DNA of 61,208 nucleotides from Terriglobia bacterium (GTDB taxonomy: Bacteria; Acidobacteriota; Terriglobia; Acidiferrales; UBA7541). Positions 9,142-21,303 of this stretch are shown piece after piece; position 1 is the first letter of the stretch; every line of letters starts with the position of its first letter. Location: assembly GCA_020073585.1 (NCBI GenBank), contig JAIQEV010000021.1, positions 1-61,208 on the forward strand, given 5' to 3'. The position numbers and the translations under genes were made by a program. The notes beneath the pieces are model-generated. The model did no database searches. It saw only the letters and a list, made by a program, of their open reading frames with translations, and was not told where the DNA came from.

Positions 9142-9157
9142 TGTGACCCGTATCACA
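9142..9157 (-). promoter_or_regulatory. CRP-family operator
   Basis: TGTGACCCGTATCACA is a perfect match to the CRP half-site arrangement TGTGA-N6-TCACA. It lies 35-50 bp upstream of the molybdenum hydroxylase GTG and 50 bp from any tRNA promoter elements, so control of the hydroxylase is the natural reading. The CRP-family member that binds it (cAMP, CO, redox or other effector) cannot be told from the site. Confidence 0.65.
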
Positions 9158-9306
9158 TCGTTCGTCTGGAAGGAAACCAAGGTCTCGTGCGCGGAATGGC
9201 AGTAGTTGCCAACTCAAGAATCCGTTCGCGGTCTACGGCACTCTTCGGGCGGGCGGGTTCTTGAAACAGCCGACGCCACCGAGACCATCATTTTTGGAGA
9301 GGAAAT

Positions 9307-9382
9307 TGGCTGGGGCGGAAGGATTCGAACCTTCACCATCCTCATTAACAGTGAGGTGTCCTACCGGTTGGACCACGCCCCA
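9307..9382 (-). tRNA. tRNA-Asn (GTT)
   Basis: The complement folds into a full cloverleaf of 76 nt: acceptor TGGGGCG/CGCCCCA, D-stem GTCC/GGAC, anticodon stem CCTCA/TGAGG with loop CTGTTAA (anticodon GTT, asparagine), and T-stem GAAGG/CCTTC with loop TTCGAAT. The discriminator G and an encoded CCA end follow (9307-9310). Confidence 0.95.
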
Positions 9383-9699
9383 GCAGCCACTGAAGAGACT
9401 TCACCGAAAACTGCACCGCCAAGAATCTTCCCAATATAACACGACTTGCCCGCTTCAAACGAGCGTTTGCCGCGAAAAAAATTCTCCTGTGCCGCCGCGC
9501 GGCGCATTCCGCGCGCCGCGCTTCCTCGTCTTTCCCGGAAGCAAACAAAAAGTTCGCATCTGGGGTTGCATTCTAAAAAGTTTTATCGGAAACTATTCGG
9601 TCTATGGTCACCGGGTTTTTTGCGCTTCCCGGTTGAATGTGGTGGAGTTTGGTCTTACGCCCGCAGTTGGTGTGCTCCCCGCACAAGCGCAACGCAAAC
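9383..9699. other. Leader region of the respiratory operon
   Basis: This 317-bp gap precedes actA and must hold the promoter of the long respiratory operon. I see no strong -35/-10 pair or sigma-54 site. A 6-bp inverted repeat, ACCGGG/CCCGGT, spans 9610-9633 with a T-rich loop. Short frames here show no similarity to known proteins. Confidence 0.4.
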
Positions 9700-10359
9700 A
9701 TGGCACAGATTTTTCATCGCAGCTCGAACTTTGTCGCTCGCGCCACTCTGGTCCTGGCGCTGTCCGCGGGCGGCCTGGCCCTGGCGGTCATCGGCGGGCT
9801 CGCGCGCTCCCCATACCTGACCAATCAGAACGTGGCGCGCCAGCAGCCCGTGCAGTTCAGCCACAAGCATCACGCCGGCGATGTCGGCATTGACTGCCGC
9901 TACTGCCACACCTCGGTGGAATCTTCCGCGGTGGCCGGCCTGCCCCCGACCAAGACGTGCATGAACTGCCATTCGGTGCTCTTCAGCAATGCCGGCTATC
10001 TCGAGCCGGTGCGCGAAAGCTTCCGCACGGGCCAGTCCATTGCCTGGGTCAAGGTGCACCGCCTGCCGGACTTCGTCTATTTCAATCACAGCATTCATAT
10101 CAACAAGGGCGTCGGCTGCGCTTCCTGCCACGGCCCGGTCAACCAGATGCCGCTGCTGTGGCAGGCTTCGCCGCTGCTGATGAGCTGGTGCCTCGACTGC
10201 CACCGCAATCCCGAGCCGAACCTGCGGCCCAAGAGCGAAATCTTCAACATGGATTGGAAAGCTCCCGCGAATCAGGCCGAACTCGGCAAGAAACTGGCGG
10301 CGGAATACAAACTGCGCACGACGGCCGAGCTGATCAGCTGCTCGACCTGTCATCGCTAA
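9700..10359 (+). CDS. actA: Alternative complex III subunit ActA, pentahaem cytochrome c
   Basis: A 219-aa protein with one N-terminal membrane segment (~12-32) and five CxxCH haem sites: CRYCH, CMNCH, CASCH, CLDCH and CSTCH, the last at the extreme C-terminus. This is the ActA pattern of alternative complex III, a quinol:acceptor oxidoreductase that replaces cytochrome bc1. The haem domain faces the periplasm and passes electrons toward the monohaem subunit ActE or the oxidase. ATG 9700 is chosen because it opens MAQIFHRSSNF just before the anchor; upstream codons are not conserved in character. First gene of the act operon, with actB 34 bp downstream. Confidence 0.93.
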   Translation: MAQIFHRSSNFVARATLVLALSAGGLALAVIGGLARSPYLTNQNVARQQPVQFSHKHHAGDVGIDCRYCHTSVESSAVAGLPPTKTCMNCHSVLFSNAGYLEPVRESFRTGQSIAWVKVHRLPDFVYFNHSIHINKGVGCASCHGPVNQMPLLWQASPLLMSWCLDCHRNPEPNLRPKSEIFNMDWKAPANQAELGKKLAAEYKLRTTAELISCSTCHR

Positions 10360-10393
10360 GAGAAACGCCCGGAGAGAACGCAAAACACACGGT

Positions 10394-13509
<3,116 letters not shown>

Positions 13510-13513
<4 letters not shown>

Positions 13514-14889
13514 GCAGCACGCCCAAGAATCCTCCTCCGCTGCGCCGGCTCGCGCCGGTGCTCGAGCCCGGGCATACCTACGCCTCGGTCACCGACAAGA
13601 TCAGCGCCATCGTGCTGACCCGGCCGGCCGGGATCGCCTGGTTTCTCGGTATTTCCCTGGGCTTCGGTCTGGTCATGATTCTGGGCATGGCCCTGGCCTA
13701 CCTCATCGCCAAGGGCACCGGAATCTGGGGCATCAACATTCCCGTCGGCTGGGGCTTCGCCATCGTCAATTTCGTCTGGTGGATCGGTATCGGCCACGCC
13801 GGCACGCTGATCTCCGCCATTCTCCTGCTGCTCAATCAGAAGTGGCGCACCTCCATCAACCGTTTCGCCGAGGCCATGACCCTCTTTGCCGTGGCTTGCG
13901 CGGGCATCTTCCCGCTGATCCACACCGGGCGCCCGTGGTACGCCTTCTGGATGTTCCCCTATCCCAGCGCCATGGGCATCTGGCCGCAGTTCCGCAGCCC
14001 GCTGATCTGGGACGTATTCGCGGTCTCCACCTACGGCACGGTCTCTCTGCTGTTCTGGTTCGTCGGCCTGCTGCCCGACCTGGCCACGCTGCGCGACCGC
14101 TCCAAATCGCGCGCCGGCCAGATGATCTACGGCATACTGGCCATGGGCTGGCGCGGCTCCGCGCGCCACTGGCACCGCTACCAGAGCGCCTATCTGCTGC
14201 TGGCCGGACTGGCAACCCCGCTGGTCGTTTCCGTGCACACCGTGGTGAGCTTCGATTTCGCGGTGGCCATCGTGCCCGGCTGGCACACCACCATCTTCCC
14301 GCCGTACTTCGTCGCCGGCGCCATCTACTCCGGCTTTGCGATGGTGCTGACCATCGCCATCCCGCTGCGCAAGTTTTACGGCTTGGAAGATTTCATCACC
14401 ATGCGCCATCTCGAGAACATGGCCAAGGTCATGCTGGCCACGGGCCTGGTCGTAGCCTACGGATACATGATGGAATTCTTCATGGGCTTTTACGGCGGCA
14501 ACAAGTACGACACCTTCCTGGCGTGGAACCGCCTGCACGGGCCGTACGCGCCGTTTTACTGGTCGCTGATTTTGTGCAACATCGTGATCCCGCAGCTGCT
14601 GTGGTTCCACCGCATCCGCACCAACGTCGTCGTGCTCTTCCTGCTTTCGCTGGTGGTGAACGTGGGCATGTGGCTGGAGCGCTTCGTGATCGTGGTCCTC
14701 AGCCTGCATCGCGATTACATGCCCTCCGCCTGGGGCCGCTACTCCCCCACGGTCTGGGATTGGGCCACCTACGCGGGCACAATCGGCCTGTTCGTGACGC
14801 TGATCTTCCTGTTCGTGCGCGCGCTGCCGGTCATCTCCATCGCCGAGATGCGCGAGCTGGTCGCGCACACCTCCGAGGAAAAGCCATGA
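13510..14889 (+). CDS. actC: Alternative complex III subunit ActC, NrfD-like quinol-binding membrane protein
   Basis: A 459-aa polytopic membrane protein of the NrfD/PsrC family with about ten predicted helices. Clear features are the WWIGIGHAGTLISAIL segment, FAEAMTLFAVACAGIFPLIH, and paired helices near ALVVSVHTVVSFDFA and MLATGLVVAYGYMMEFF. In alternative complex III, ActC holds the quinol-oxidising site and interacts with ActB. The start codon overlaps actB and the stop overlaps actD (ATGA at both ends), as expected for stoichiometric expression. It carries no haem, in contrast to cytochrome b of complex III. Confidence 0.93.
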
Positions 14890-15431
14890 GCGAGCAACGC
14901 TCCAACCTCCATGGCGTGCTGGCGGAGTTTGCCACGACGGAGCAGCTCCTGGCCGCCGCCGCAAAAACCCGTGAAGCGGGCTACACCTGTCTCGACGCGT
15001 ACGCGCCCTTTCCGGTGGAAGGCCTGGCCGACGCTCTGGGCCTGCGCCGCCCCCTCGTGCCCCTGCTCACCCTGCTGGGCGGAGTGCTCGGCGGCTGCGC
15101 CGGATTCGGCCTGCAGTACTGGGCTTCCGTCATCAACTACCCGGTCAATGTCGGCGGCCGCCCCCTCAACAGTTGGCCCGCCTTCATTCCCGTGACCTTC
15201 GAGCTGACGATTCTTGGCGCTTCGCTGTTTGCCGTCTTCGGCATGCTGGCGCTGAACAAGCTGCCCCAGCCGCATCACGCCATATTCAACGTGCCGCGTT
15301 TCGCCCTGGCCTCGCACGACCGCTTCTTTTTGTGCATCGAGGCCGGCGACCCCAAGTTCGACCGTGTGCGCACGGCGCAGTTCCTGGAAAGTCTCCAGGC
15401 GTATGCAGTCAGCGAGGTGCTGGATGAGTAG
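14886..15431 (+). CDS. actD: Alternative complex III subunit ActD (DUF3341)
   Basis: A 181-aa protein with a cytoplasmic N-terminal domain (HGVLAEFATTEQLLAAA...GYTCLDAYAPFPVEGL), two adjacent membrane helices (~60-85 and ~100-125) and a cytoplasmic tail containing FLCIEAGDPKFD. This is the DUF3341 family, subunit ActD. It has no cofactor and is thought to stabilise the membrane part of the complex. It is coupled by ATGA to actC and overlaps the start of actE by eight bases. Confidence 0.92.
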   Translation: MSEQRSNLHGVLAEFATTEQLLAAAAKTREAGYTCLDAYAPFPVEGLADALGLRRPLVPLLTLLGGVLGGCAGFGLQYWASVINYPVNVGGRPLNSWPAFIPVTFELTILGASLFAVFGMLALNKLPQPHHAIFNVPRFALASHDRFFLCIEAGDPKFDRVRTAQFLESLQAYAVSEVLDE

Positions 15432-16050
15432 CGCGGCGCGTTTTTCTTCGCTTCCGCGCCTGGCGGGCGCCGTGTGCGCCGCCGCGTGTTTGCTCGTGCT
15501 GGGCGGTTGCCGGCAGGACATGGCCCGCCAGCCGAAGTACCGGGCGCTGGCCCCCTCGACCTTCTTCGAGGACGGCCGCTCCGAGCGCCAGCCGGTGGAA
15601 AACACCGTGGAGCGCGGGGCTCTGGCCGATGACGACCTCAACATCCCCAAGGATTCCAACGCCTTTCCGCTGCCCGTCACGCAGCAACTGCTCGAGCGCG
15701 GCCAGGAGCGCTACAAAATTTTCTGCAGCCCGTGCCACGGCCTGCAGGGCGACGGCAACGGCATGATCGCCATCCGCGGCATGAAGCATCCGCCCAGCTA
15801 TCACCAGGATCGCCTGCGCCAGGCTCCCGTGGGCTATTTCTACGACGTGATCACCCACGGCTTCGGCGCCATGTACGACTATTCCGCGCAGATTCCTCCG
15901 CGTGACCGCTGGGCCATCATCGCCTATGTCCGCGCGCTGCAGTTGAGCCGCAACGCTCCGGCCGCGGATCTTCCCCCCGCGCTGCGCCAGAAACTCGGCG
16001 CAGGCGGCGCTCCGGCGGCGGCCGCGCACGCAGGAGGCGCCGAGAAATGA
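15424..16050 (+). CDS. actE: Alternative complex III subunit ActE, monohaem cytochrome c lipoprotein
   Basis: A 208-aa protein with a lipoprotein signal (LLVLGGCRQD, lipidation at ~Cys29), the segment AFPLPVTQQLLERGQERYKIFC, one haem c site CSPCH (~101) and candidate axial methionines in GMIAIRGMKHP. ActE is the mobile-like monohaem subunit that passes electrons from the complex to the oxidase. ATG 15424 lies inside the last codons of actD. An earlier in-frame start would be inside actD and would bury the signal peptide. The C-terminus is alanine/glycine-rich and overlaps actF by four bases. Confidence 0.92.
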   Translation: MSSAARFSSLPRLAGAVCAAACLLVLGGCRQDMARQPKYRALAPSTFFEDGRSERQPVENTVERGALADDDLNIPKDSNAFPLPVTQQLLERGQERYKIFCSPCHGLQGDGNGMIAIRGMKHPPSYHQDRLRQAPVGYFYDVITHGFGAMYDYSAQIPPRDRWAIIAYVRALQLSRNAPAADLPPALRQKLGAGGAPAAAAHAGGAEK

Positions 16051-17222
16051 CGGAACAGAACTATATGGCGCCCGAAAGCGTTTCGCGCCTTGCGCAGCGC
16101 GCGTTGATCGCCGGTTTGCTGGGCTTCGCCGGCTGCGCCGCCGGCGTGCTCACGAATTCCGAGCAGTTTTTCCGCTCCTATCTGATCGGCTATCTGCTCA
16201 CGCTGGGCGTGGCCCTCGGGTGTCTCGGCCTGCTCATGGTGCAGCACATGACCGGCGGCAATTGGGGCATCCTCATCCGCCGCCCGCTGGAGGCCGCCAC
16301 GCGCACCATCCCGCTGCTGGCCATCCTCTTCATTCCTATCGTCGTGGGCATGCGCAGGCTTTATGTCTGGACCGGCCCCATGAAGGAGCCGCTCTCCAAT
16401 TTCCAGAAGGGCTATCTCACGACTCCGGGATTCCTCAGCCGCGCCGTCTTCTATTTCGGGGTCTGGATCCTGCTTTCGCTGCTCCTCAACCGCTGGTCCC
16501 TCGAGCAGGACACCAACAGCGAAGACCGCGCGCTGCGCCGCAGGCTGCAGTTGCTCAGCGGTCCGGGCATCGTTCTCTACGTTTTCACCATGACCTTTGC
16601 CGCGGTGGACTGGGTGATGTCTCTCTCCCCCCACTGGGTCTCCACGATTTACGGCTTTCTCTTTGTGGCCGGCCAGGCCATCTCGGCCATGTCCCTGATG
16701 ATCATCGTGATCGTCATGCTCTCGCGCTCCGAGCCCATGTCCCACGTCCTGCAGCCGCGCCACCTGCACGATCTCGGCAAGCTGCTCTTCGCTTTCATCA
16801 TGCTGTGGGCCTATTTCTCTTTCTCGCAGCTGCTGATCATCTGGTCCGGCAACCTGCCCGAAGAGATCGTCTTCTACAGCGCGCGCCTGCACGGAAGCTG
16901 GGGCGTGGTGGCGGTGCTGCTGCTCCTGTTCCATTTTGCGCTGCCGTTCTCCCTGCTCCTCTCCCGCGACCTCAAGCGCAGCGCCAGGTTCCTGCCCAAG
17001 ATCGCCGCGGCCATCATCTTCATGCGTGCCGTGGACCTCTTCTGGCTGGCCGGGCCGGAGTTTTTCCCGAAGGGCTTGCATCTTAGCTGGCTCGATTTCG
17101 CCGCGCCCCTCGGCATTGGTGGTATCTGGCTGGCCGTATTTGCGGCACAATTGAAGCAGCGGCCGCTCCTGCCCCTGGGCGATCCCAAGCTGGCGGAGGC
17201 CATCGAACACAATGAGCACTGA
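16047..17222 (+). CDS. actF: Alternative complex III subunit ActF, membrane protein
   Basis: A 391-aa polytopic membrane protein with roughly ten helices, distantly related to ActC but lacking a quinol site. It shows the family hallmarks LMVQHMTGGNWGILIRRPLEA, FAAVDWVMSLSPHW and FSQLLIIWSGNLPEEI. It completes the actABCDEF set, so the complex should be fully encoded here. The ATG overlaps the actE stop by four bases, and its own end overlaps the next small gene by eleven bases. Confidence 0.93.
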   Translation: MTEQNYMAPESVSRLAQRALIAGLLGFAGCAAGVLTNSEQFFRSYLIGYLLTLGVALGCLGLLMVQHMTGGNWGILIRRPLEAATRTIPLLAILFIPIVVGMRRLYVWTGPMKEPLSNFQKGYLTTPGFLSRAVFYFGVWILLSLLLNRWSLEQDTNSEDRALRRRLQLLSGPGIVLYVFTMTFAAVDWVMSLSPHWVSTIYGFLFVAGQAISAMSLMIIVIVMLSRSEPMSHVLQPRHLHDLGKLLFAFIMLWAYFSFSQLLIIWSGNLPEEIVFYSARLHGSWGVVAVLLLLFHFALPFSLLLSRDLKRSARFLPKIAAAIIFMRAVDLFWLAGPEFFPKGLHLSWLDFAAPLGIGGIWLAVFAAQLKQRPLLPLGDPKLAEAIEHNEH

Positions 17223-17673
17223 TCCGCACAATACGGGACACGGCGCCGGCCAGGAGCCTACGCACGACGACGTGGCCTTCGAGCCCCGCGACGTCAAGGT
17301 TTCCAGCGTCATGAAGTTCCTGATCTACATGGGAATTTCCATCGTCGCGGTCTATTTCATCTGTATCGGCATCTACCGCACCATGACCGAGGAGCGCGCC
17401 GCTTCCGATGTCCCGCCGCCCGCCGTGCGCATGGGACAGCCCGCGCGGATGCCGCCCGAGCCGCGCCTACAGGGCGTGCCGGGCCACGAGACGGACGCCC
17501 AGCAGGACCTCCGCGACAAGCTGGCCGCGGACAATCAGGACCTCGCGGAAGCGCACTGGGTGGATGAAAAGGCGGGCATCGCGCAGATTCCCGTGGAAGA
17601 CGCGATGACCATCATCGCCGAGAAAGGTTTGCCGGGCGTTGCTCCCGCGCCGGCTGCAAAGAAGAAAAAGTAG
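17212..17673 (+). CDS. Small membrane-anchored protein of the act/cox operon
   Basis: A 153-aa protein with a His/Asp-rich N-terminus, one membrane helix (~37-57, VMKFLIYMGISIVAVYFICI), a periplasmic proline-rich linker and a C-terminal segment ending in a run of lysines. It lies between actF and sco, overlapping actF by 11 bases, so it is co-translated with the respiratory complexes. The C-terminal region WVDEKAGIAQIPVEDAM...IIAEKGLP is reminiscent of a recurring segment in acidobacterial respiratory operons. I know no assigned function; assembly or tethering of the complex III/oxidase pair is a guess. Confidence 0.75.
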   Translation: MSTDPHNTGHGAGQEPTHDDVAFEPRDVKVSSVMKFLIYMGISIVAVYFICIGIYRTMTEERAASDVPPPAVRMGQPARMPPEPRLQGVPGHETDAQQDLRDKLAADNQDLAEAHWVDEKAGIAQIPVEDAMTIIAEKGLPGVAPAPAAKKKK

Positions 17674-17677
17674 GCCT

Positions 17678-18544
17678 ATGAAATTGCTCCGCAGCATCGC
17701 CGGAATCGTCGCGCTCCTCGCGCTGGCGCTCGCGGCGCGGGCGCAGACCGTGCCCGAGGACGTCACCCTGCCCGGGCTGCCCCCGGCGCTGCGCGGTGTG
17801 GGCTTCGATCCGCAGCTCGACGCGCCGATCCCCGCCGAGATCGCTTTCCGCGACGAAACCGGGCGCACCGTGCGCTTCGGCGACTACTACGGCCAGCGGC
17901 CCGTGGTCGTCGCATTGGTCTATTACGGCTGCCCCATGCTCTGCAACGAAGTCCAGCAGACCCTCGTGAGCGTCCTGAAAACGCTCTCGTTCAATCCCGG
18001 CCGGGAATACGAAGTGGTCTTCGTCAGCTTTGACGCCCGGGAAACCCCGGAGATGGCCGCGGACAAGAAGAAAGAGGCGATGTCCCGCTTCGGCCGCCCG
18101 GAAACCGCCGGCGGCTGGCATTTCCTGACCGGCTCGCAAGCCTCGATCGACGCCCTGACCCGCGCCGCCAATTTCCGCTACCGCTTCGACGAAAAGAGCC
18201 AGCTCTTCGCGCACACCAGCGGCATCCTGCTGCTCACTCCCGCGGGCCGCATCTCCCGCTACTTCATGGGCGTCAACTATCCGCCGCGCGACGTTCGCCT
18301 GGGCCTCGTGGATGCCTCTTCCGGCAAGATCGGCACGCCCACCGACCATGTGCTGCTCTTCTGTTTCCAGTATGATCCGGCGTCCGCACGCTACAGCGCC
18401 ACGATTCTGACCATCATCCGCGCCGGGGGCATACTTACGATCTTCGCCATTTTAGTGGGTGTCGTTTTCTTCCGCTGGCGTGAACACCGTGCCGCGCGCC
18501 TCGCCAAGCGCGGGGCAGGTCCGAATTTGCAAGGAGCACACTAG
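17678..18544 (+). CDS. SCO1/SenC-type copper chaperone
   Basis: A 288-aa protein with a signal peptide (to ~23), a thioredoxin-like domain carrying the copper-binding CPMLC motif (~85-89) and the partner histidine in FAHTSG (~178), plus a C-terminal membrane helix (ILTIFAILVGVVFF). SCO proteins deliver copper to, or reduce, the CuA site of cytochrome oxidase subunit II, which is the next gene. The C-terminal anchor differs from the usual N-terminal one. ATG 17678 directly precedes the signal peptide. Confidence 0.92.
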   Translation: MKLLRSIAGIVALLALALAARAQTVPEDVTLPGLPPALRGVGFDPQLDAPIPAEIAFRDETGRTVRFGDYYGQRPVVVALVYYGCPMLCNEVQQTLVSVLKTLSFNPGREYEVVFVSFDARETPEMAADKKKEAMSRFGRPETAGGWHFLTGSQASIDALTRAANFRYRFDEKSQLFAHTSGILLLTPAGRISRYFMGVNYPPRDVRLGLVDASSGKIGTPTDHVLLFCFQYDPASARYSATILTIIRAGGILTIFAILVGVVFFRWREHRAARLAKRGAGPNLQGAH

Positions 18545-18548
18545 AACC

Positions 18549-19529
18549 GTGCAGTCGCAACTTCCATTGTTTCCGGAGCAGGCGTCCAACTTCGCCGGCA
18601 GCATTGACGCCTTGATGTTCTACATTCTGGTGACCGCGGTTTTCTTCGCCGTCACGGTCACCCTAGTCGTTCTCTACTTCGCCGTGAAGTTCCGCCGCAC
18701 GGACGAGAAGGAGATCGGCACACCCATCCATGGTTCCACGACCCTCGAGGTTGCCTGGACCATCCTGCCCTTGATCCTCGCCTTGGTCATGTTCGCCTGG
18801 GGCGCGTCCATCTACGTCAACTATCGCCAGCCGCCCGCGGACACCCTGGACATCTACGTCATCGGCAAGCAGTGGATGTGGAAGCTGCAGCAGCCCGACG
18901 GGCGCCGCGAGATCAACGAACTGCACATTCCGGTGAACCGCAACGTCAAGCTCATCATGGCCAGCGAGGACGTGATCCACGATTTCTTTGTCCCCGCTTT
19001 CCGGGTCAAGATGGACGTGGTGCCGGGCCGCTACACCACCCTGTGGTTCCGGCCCACCAAGACCGGCCGCTACCACTTCTTCTGCTCCCAGTATTGCGGC
19101 ACCAACCACGCCATCATGGGCGGCTGGGTCACCGTCATGGAACCCGCCGATTACGCCGCCTGGCTCAGCGGCGAGCAAGCGGACATCAATCCCGCGGCCG
19201 CCGGTGAAAAGCTTTTCGCGCAATTCGCCTGCAGCTCCTGCCACCTGCTGACGGGCAAGGGGCGCGGGCCCTCGCTCATGGGGGTCTACGGCTCCAAGGT
19301 GCTGCTCGCCGACGGCTCCACGGTGCTCGCCGACGAGGCCTACATTCGCGAATCGATCCTCAATCCCAAGGCCAAGATTGTGGCCGGCTACCAGCCCTTG
19401 ATGCCTACATTCCAGGGCCAGGTCAGCGAGGATCAGATTCTCAGCCTGACCGCCTACATCAAGTCTCTGCAGGTGCAAACGGCTCCGGCAGCTCCTGCCG
19501 CAGCGGCGCCGGACACGGGGAAGAAATAG
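18549..19529 (+). CDS. ctaC: caa3-type cytochrome c oxidase subunit II
   Basis: A 326-aa subunit II. Two N-terminal helices (~15-45 and ~63-83) are followed by the CuA cupredoxin domain with QWMWKLQ and the CuA site [12 protein letters not shown] (~179-190). A fused cytochrome c domain has CSSCH at ~228 and a likely axial Met in PLMPTFQG. The fused haem domain defines the caa3 type, which accepts electrons directly from a membrane donor such as ActE. Start: GTG 18549 is chosen because it lies just after the sco stop with AAGGAG 12 bases upstream; earlier in-frame starts are inside sco. The C-terminus is Ala/Pro-rich. Confidence 0.92.
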   Translation: MQSQLPLFPEQASNFAGSIDALMFYILVTAVFFAVTVTLVVLYFAVKFRRTDEKEIGTPIHGSTTLEVAWTILPLILALVMFAWGASIYVNYRQPPADTLDIYVIGKQWMWKLQQPDGRREINELHIPVNRNVKLIMASEDVIHDFFVPAFRVKMDVVPGRYTTLWFRPTKTGRYHFFCSQYCGTNHAIMGGWVTVMEPADYAAWLSGEQADINPAAAGEKLFAQFACSSCHLLTGKGRGPSLMGVYGSKVLLADGSTVLADEAYIRESILNPKAKIVAGYQPLMPTFQGQVSEDQILSLTAYIKSLQVQTAPAAPAAAAPDTGKK

Positions 19530-19533
19530 TCTT

Positions 19534-21189
19534 ATGAACGCAACAGCAACAAAACCGGAGGCTTTTCCGGAAAAACATTACGTGAACGCGGAGTACGGCA
19601 TCCGCTCGTGGCTGCTCACGACGGACCACAAGCGCATCGCCCTGCTGTATCTCGTCTCCGTCACGGGGTTCTTCTTCATCGGCGGCATCTTTGCCGCCTT
19701 GATCCGCATTCACCTGCTCACCCCCGCGGGATATCTGGTTACCCCGGAGACCTACAACAAGCTTTTCACCATGCACGGCGTCGCCATGATCTTCTTCTTC
19801 CTGATCCCGGCGATTCCCGCGGTGCTCGGCAATTTCCTGATTCCCCTGATGATCGGCGCGAAGGATCTGGCCTTTCCGAGGATCAATCTGCTGAGCTGGT
19901 ACCTGTACATGATCGGCGGAGGGCTGGTGCTCTTCTCCTTCCTCAGCGGCGGCCTGGATACCGGCTGGACCTTCTACACCCCGCTGAGCAGCGTCTATTC
20001 CAATTCCGCCGTGGCCCCCGCGGTCCTCGGCATTTTCATCAACGGCTTCTCCTCGATTCTCACCGGGCTGAACTTCCTGGTGACCATCCACACCATGCGC
20101 GCCCCGGGCATGACCTGGTTCCGCATGCCCATGTTCGTCTGGACCCATTACGCCACCAGCATCATCATGATCCTGGGCACCCCGGTGGTGGCCACCACCC
20201 TGGCCCTCGCCGGCATGGAGCGCCTCTTTCATCTCGGCTTCTTCAATCCCGCGCTGGGCGGCGATCCCGTTCTCTTCCAGCATCTTTTCTGGTTCTACTC
20301 GCACCCCGCCGTGTACATCATGATTCTCCCGGCCATGGGCGTGATCAGCGAGATCATCACCACCTTCGCGCGCAAGCCGCTGTTCGGCTACAAGGTGATG
20401 ACCGCGGCCAGCCTGGCCATCGCCGTCGTCGGCTTCCTGGTGTGGACCCATCACATGTTCGTCGCCGGGCAATCCACGTACGCCGCCCTGGCCTTCTCGC
20501 TTCTGACCATGCTGGTGGCCGTGCCCTCCGCGGTCAAAACTTTCAACTGGACCGCCACGATGTACAAGGGCTCGGTTTCCTACGACACGCCGATGCTCTA
20601 CGCCTTCGGCTTCATCGGCCTCTTTCTCATCGGCGGCCTCACCGGCTTGTTCCTGGGCACCCTGGGCACGGACATCCACATCCACGACACCATGTTCGTC
20701 GTCGCCCACTTCCACTACATCATGGTCGGCGGCGCCGTTTTCGGTTACATGGGCGGCCTGCACCTGTGGTGGCCGAAGATCAGCGGGCGCATGTATCCGG
20801 AGTTCGTGGCGCGCATCTCCGCCATCGTCCTCTTCGTCGGCTTCAACATGACTTTCTTCCCGCAGTTCGTCATGGGCTACATCGGCATGCCCCGGCGCTA
20901 CCACACCTATCCGCCGGAGTTCCAGGTGCTCAACGTGCTCTCCACCGCCGGGGCTTCCATTCTGGCCATCGGCTACATTGTTCCGATTTTCTATTTGCTG
21001 TGGTCCATCCGCCATGGCGCCATCGCCGGGCGCAACCCCTGGCCCAGCACCGGCCTGGAGTGGCAGACGGCTTCGCCGCCGCCCACGGAAAACTTTGCGG
21101 TGACGCCCGAAGTGACTTGGGAGGCGTACGATTTCGACAACCGCCCGGACCTCGGTCTGGCGAGGGCCGCGGACCGCGGCCACAAGTAG
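19534..21189 (+). CDS. ctaD: Cytochrome c oxidase subunit I, A2 type
   Basis: A 551-aa, ~12-helix catalytic subunit that reduces oxygen and pumps protons. It has a haem a ligand in [11 protein letters not shown], the CuB ligand segment [12 protein letters not shown], the WTHHMF histidine pair, and the [14 protein letters not shown] ligands for haem a3 and a. The proton-channel glutamate of A1 enzymes (GHPEVY) is replaced by YSHPAVY, so this is an A2 oxidase of the Rhodothermus/Thermus caa3 kind, where Tyr-Ser serve the D-channel exit. It begins four bases after ctaC. Two GC-rich palindromes separate it from ctaE. Confidence 0.96.
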   Translation: MNATATKPEAFPEKHYVNAEYGIRSWLLTTDHKRIALLYLVSVTGFFFIGGIFAALIRIHLLTPAGYLVTPETYNKLFTMHGVAMIFFFLIPAIPAVLGNFLIPLMIGAKDLAFPRINLLSWYLYMIGGGLVLFSFLSGGLDTGWTFYTPLSSVYSNSAVAPAVLGIFINGFSSILTGLNFLVTIHTMRAPGMTWFRMPMFVWTHYATSIIMILGTPVVATTLALAGMERLFHLGFFNPALGGDPVLFQHLFWFYSHPAVYIMILPAMGVISEIITTFARKPLFGYKVMTAASLAIAVVGFLVWTHHMFVAGQSTYAALAFSLLTMLVAVPSAVKTFNWTATMYKGSVSYDTPMLYAFGFIGLFLIGGLTGLFLGTLGTDIHIHDTMFVVAHFHYIMVGGAVFGYMGGLHLWWPKISGRMYPEFVARISAIVLFVGFNMTFFPQFVMGYIGMPRRYHTYPPEFQVLNVLSTAGASILAIGYIVPIFYLLWSIRHGAIAGRNPWPSTGLEWQTASPPPTENFAVTPEVTWEAYDFDNRPDLGLARAADRGHK

Positions 21190-21196
21190 TTTGTAG

Positions 21197-21251
21197 CGCC
21201 GGGCTTCGTCCCGGCGTGGTTCTGGTTTGTAGCGGCGGGCTTCAGCCCGCC
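21197..21251. repeat. Pair of REP-like palindromes between ctaD and ctaE
   Basis: Two consecutive hairpins, each preceded by TTTGTAG: CGCCGGG/CCCGGCG (21197-21216) and GGCGGGC/GCCCGCC (21234-21251). They sit inside the operon, eight bases after the ctaD stop. They could protect upstream mRNA or attenuate readthrough, so ctaE and ctaF might be expressed below ctaD. Confidence 0.75.
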
Positions 21252-21303
21252 ACTGTGCCGCCCGCAACGGCGCCACATCTTGCATGCAGAAGGGGAGTGC
21301 GGA

